A program made the position numbers and the translations under genes. Below the pieces are notes generated by a model that was not told the DNA's origin, ran no database searches, and saw only the letters and a list, made by a program, of their open reading frames with translations. This document shows, in pieces, positions 61,696-64,000 of a DNA stretch of 64,000 bases (the first letter of the stretch is position 1; each line of letters begins with the position of its first letter). The stretch is from Pseudomonadota bacterium (GTDB lineage Bacteria; Myxococcota_A; UBA9160; SZUA-336). The DNA is taken from assembly GCA_003247575.1 (NCBI GenBank), contig QJZC01000010.1, positions 1 through 64,000 of the forward strand, written 5' to 3'.

Positions 61696-63210
61696 ATGTA
61701 CTGGATTCTACTCTTACTGAGCTTGCTGGCGGGGGTCGTCGTCTATGATCTCGTTCAGCGACGTCACGCGATCCTGCGAAATTTTCCGATCATCGGGCAC
61801 TTTCGATACCTGCTCGAGGCCGTGGGTCCGGAGCTCCGCCAGTACATCGTAACGAGCAACAACGAAGAGCGTCCCTTCAGCCGCGATCAGCGCCGTTGGG
61901 TCTACGCCTCGGCCAAGCTCGAGAACAGCTATTTCGGCTACGGCAGCGATACCAACTTCGATCTCTCACCCCAGATTCTGCTGATCAAGCATGCGACCTT
62001 GGTGTCGGACCGATCCGAGGTTCCTCGTGCTTGGAGCGATGGACGCAAGCTGCCTTGTGCAAAGGTCTTGGGTGCTGCTCGCGGGCGGGCGCGCGCATTC
62101 CGGCCCGAGAGCGTGATCAACATCTCGGGGATGAGCTATGGCTCACTGAGCGGCCGCGCGGTCGAAGCGCTGAATCGTGGAGCCGCTCTCGCGGGGTGCC
62201 TGCACTCGACGGGGGAGGGCGGCCTCGCCGAATGCCATCGGCACGGGGGCCAGCTGATCTTTCAGATCGGAACCGGCTACTTCGGCTGCCGCGATCGGGA
62301 CGGGCGCTTCTGCCTGGACACACTCGAGCGTACCCTGGTGGACGCCCCAGTGCGGGCTCTCGAGCTCAAGCTGAGCCAGGGGGCGAAGCCGGGTCTAGGT
62401 GGGGTGCTACCTGCGGCCAAGGTCACGCCTGCAATCGCGCGCGCACGTTCGATCGCGCTCGGCCAGGACTGCGTGAGTCCATCTGGGCACTCTGCGTTTC
62501 GCGGAGTGGACGAGATGCTCGACTTCGTCGAGCGACTCGCGGATGCGACCGGACTTCCCGTCGGGATCAAGTCCGCGGTCGGCGAACTCGGCTTCTGGGA
62601 AGAACTCGCCGACCGCATGGTTAGCGGGACTCGCGGCGTAGACTTCATTCAGATCGATGGGGGCGAGGGCGGGACCGGTGCGGCGCCGCTCGTCTTCACC
62701 GACCACGTCTCGCTTCCGTTTCGCCTCGGCTTCAGTCGCGTGTACCGCATCTTCGCCGAGCGTGGCATCAGTGACCGCGTCGTATTCGTGGGCTCCGGAA
62801 AGCTGGGGTTTCCCGAGACCGGTTTGCTCGGTTTGGCACTGGGGTGCGATCTGGTCCACGTTGCGCGCGAGCCCATGCTCGCGATCGGCTGCATCCAGGC
62901 ACAGCGCTGTCACACGGGGCGTTGCCCGACGGGTGTGGCGACACAGAGTCGCTGGCTGGCCCGCGGTCTCGATCCGCTGGACAAGGGAGCGCGTCTGGCC
63001 AACTACGTGCAGATGCTTCGCAAGGAGCTGATGCGCCTCGCGGCGGCGTGCGGAGAGATCCATCCTGCGTTGGTTCCGCTGGAGCGGCTCGAACTCATGC
63101 GTGGAGAGTGGGAGAGTCAGCCTGCCACGCGTGTGTTCGAATACGAGAAGCACTGGGGTCTTCCGCATCCCGAGCAGGCGGAGGCCCTGCGTCAGCTGGC
63201 GGGCTGTTAG
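61696..63210 (+). CDS. membrane-anchored FMN-binding glutamate synthase domain protein
   Basis: 504 residues starting with a hydrophobic helix YWILLLLSLLAGVVVYDLV, so anchored in the membrane. The rest is the glutamate synthase FMN domain: SVINISGMSYGSLSGRAVEA, the FMN-site region FIQIDGGEGGTGAAPLVF, the strand VGSGKLGFPETGLLGLALG, and CIQAQRCHTGRCPTGVATQ holding a 3Fe-4S-type Cys trio. No glutaminase domain or GltD partner is present, so it is not a whole GOGAT. Orphan proteins of this kind have unknown activity. ATG 61696 is chosen by the helix; the frame runs upstream. Confidence 0.9.
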   Translation: MYWILLLLSLLAGVVVYDLVQRRHAILRNFPIIGHFRYLLEAVGPELRQYIVTSNNEERPFSRDQRRWVYASAKLENSYFGYGSDTNFDLSPQILLIKHATLVSDRSEVPRAWSDGRKLPCAKVLGAARGRARAFRPESVINISGMSYGSLSGRAVEALNRGAALAGCLHSTGEGGLAECHRHGGQLIFQIGTGYFGCRDRDGRFCLDTLERTLVDAPVRALELKLSQGAKPGLGGVLPAAKVTPAIARARSIALGQDCVSPSGHSAFRGVDEMLDFVERLADATGLPVGIKSAVGELGFWEELADRMVSGTRGVDFIQIDGGEGGTGAAPLVFTDHVSLPFRLGFSRVYRIFAERGISDRVVFVGSGKLGFPETGLLGLALGCDLVHVAREPMLAIGCIQAQRCHTGRCPTGVATQSRWLARGLDPLDKGARLANYVQMLRKELMRLAAACGEIHPALVPLERLELMRGEWESQPATRVFEYEKHWGLPHPEQAEALRQLAGC

Positions 63211-64000
63211 AAGGTCACCGCGCACCCGTCCGCCCTCGGATCGCTACCGCCCCAGAGGACGCCCGAAGAGTCTCGACGGATGATCTGTCCGCGACCGAAG
63301 AGCGCGCGCTCCCATCCCGAGCGCTCCTGAATGAGGTGCCCGCGCGCCCGAAGTGTGGCGCGCGTGGGCGAGGAGATCTCGGGCTCGATCGCCACTGAAC
63401 CCTGTGGATCTCCATCGAGAAGGCAGAAGCGGGGACGTTCGAGTACGGCCTGGGGATCGATTCCGTCGTCGATCAGGCCGGTGACCACCTGGAGCTGGCC
63501 TTGGGGCTGCATATAGCCTCCCATGACTCCAAACGGAGCGAAGAGACTCGAGTCCGACTCGCGCGTGATCATGCCCGGAATGATGGTGTGATAGGGACGC
63601 TTCCTGGGCGCGAGCACGTTCGGGTGTTCGGGGTCGAGGCTGAAGCCGGCTCCACGATTCTGCAGGGAGAAGCCACACCCGCGCGGAACCAGACCGGTTC
63701 CGAAGCCCTGGTAATTGCTGTTGATGAAGGAACAGGCGTTGCCTTCGGAATCCACTGCACAGAGATAGACCGTATCCGAGCCACCCGGGAGGGTCCCGGC
63801 ACGGGCGCGCGGGTTTGCTGTCACATGAGAGAGTTCCCGGCTGCGAGTCCGCGTGTATTCATCCGACAGCAGCTGAGCGATCGGAACCTTGGAGAACGCG
63901 GGATCGGCGACGTACGCGAAGGCATCGGCAAATGCGAGTCTGAGAGCCTCGATTTGCAGATGAATTCGCTGTGCACCCAGAGGATCGAGTGCGGCCAGAT
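63207..64000 (-). CDS. gamma-glutamyltransferase family protein (5' end beyond window)
   Basis: The frame is open to the right edge, so at least 264 residues of the C-terminal part are seen. SDTVYLCAVDSEGNACSFIN gives the nucleophile Thr at the start of the small subunit, NYQGFGTGLVPRGCGFSLQNRG matches the GGT/YwrD family, and LVTANPRARAGTLPGG precedes it. LQIEALRLAFADAFAYVADPAF near the window edge is part of the large subunit, so the precursor is intact here. The enzyme cleaves gamma-glutamyl bonds, for example of glutathione, usually in the periplasm. Its stop overlaps the convergent glutamate synthase gene by four bases. Confidence 0.9.
   Translation of the reverse strand, partial: LAALDPLGAQRIHLQIEALRLAFADAFAYVADPAFSKVPIAQLLSDEYTRTRSRELSHVTANPRARAGTLPGGSDTVYLCAVDSEGNACSFINSNYQGFGTGLVPRGCGFSLQNRGAGFSLDPEHPNVLAPRKRPYHTIIPGMITRESDSSLFAPFGVMGGYMQPQGQLQVVTGLIDDGIDPQAVLERPRFCLLDGDPQGSVAIEPEISSPTRATLRARGHLIQERSGWERALFGRGQIIRRDSSGVLWGGSDPRADGCAVTF

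Noticed and set aside
1..64000. CRISPR arrays, prophage or transposase genes
   Set aside because: No repeat-spacer arrays, integrase or transposase frames were seen.

Overview
The window is a single high-GC bacterial chromosome segment with no rRNA, tRNA, CRISPR array, insertion sequence or phage module that I could recognise. The gene set is Gram-negative and aerobic or microaerobic: a TonB-dependent receptor, chemotaxis genes, a class III formaldehyde/alcohol dehydrogenase, cyclopropane fatty acid synthase and KorAB 2-oxoacid:ferredoxin oxidoreductase. Three luciferase-like (LLM, F420-type) oxidoreductases, a GldA/F/G-type ABC exporter, a DUF5610 protein, two HDOD proteins and many GTG/TTG starts fit a deltaproteobacterial-grade lineage such as Myxococcota or Binatota. 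That placement is inference from gene content; no marker gene here settles it.

Layout. 1-1052: end of cheB overlapping cheR. 1147-7463: a small anchored protein, an M32 carboxypeptidase, a TonB receptor and a zinc dehydrogenase. 7493-13361 (minus): ABC ATPase, a fused GldF-GldG permease/auxiliary protein, a DUF4340 protein and an LLM oxidoreductase. 13944-19399: tyrosine/dual-specificity phosphatase, lone receiver domain, glycosyltransferase, LLM oxidoreductase coupled to purN, and a receiver-GGDEF protein. 19437-25781: desaturase, frmA, glycyl-tRNA synthetase, rsmE and cfa. 25807-32420: M19 dipeptidase, korAB, a lipoprotein, a 35-residue membrane peptide and a Nif3-family protein.

32466-33581 holds a two-gene nucleotidyltransferase pair resembling a toxin-antitoxin unit, with an inverted-repeat operator candidate upstream. 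33929-39306 has a hemerythrin-like protein, a CBS-pair protein, a Ca2+-type P-ATPase and a NYN-LOTUS protein whose end overlaps the ATPase start. 39346-43117 (minus) is a run of an apparent PncC-like/NMN-adenylyltransferase fusion, an acyl-CoA carboxylase beta subunit and an LLM oxidoreductase. 43654-48656: SodC-like protein without a normal zinc site, M20 peptidase, holin-like membrane protein, TIGR04073-like exported protein, ClsB-like phospholipase D and DUF5610. 48980-56752: a dienelactone-hydrolase-like protein lacking its nucleophile, bioB, a Rieske protein, two HDOD paralogues, an AAA_28 ATPase, a sirtuin, moaA and a HAD hydrolase. 56840-64000: penicillin-binding transpeptidase, FAD protein, LamG-VanZ protein, membrane-anchored glutamate synthase domain, and a gamma-glutamyltransferase running off the right edge.

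Most genes are housekeeping or single-gene metabolic functions. The points most worth following are the PncC-NMNAT fusion, the nucleotidyltransferase pair with its operator, the two family members with missing catalytic or metal residues (SodC-like and DLH-like), and the 35-residue membrane peptide.
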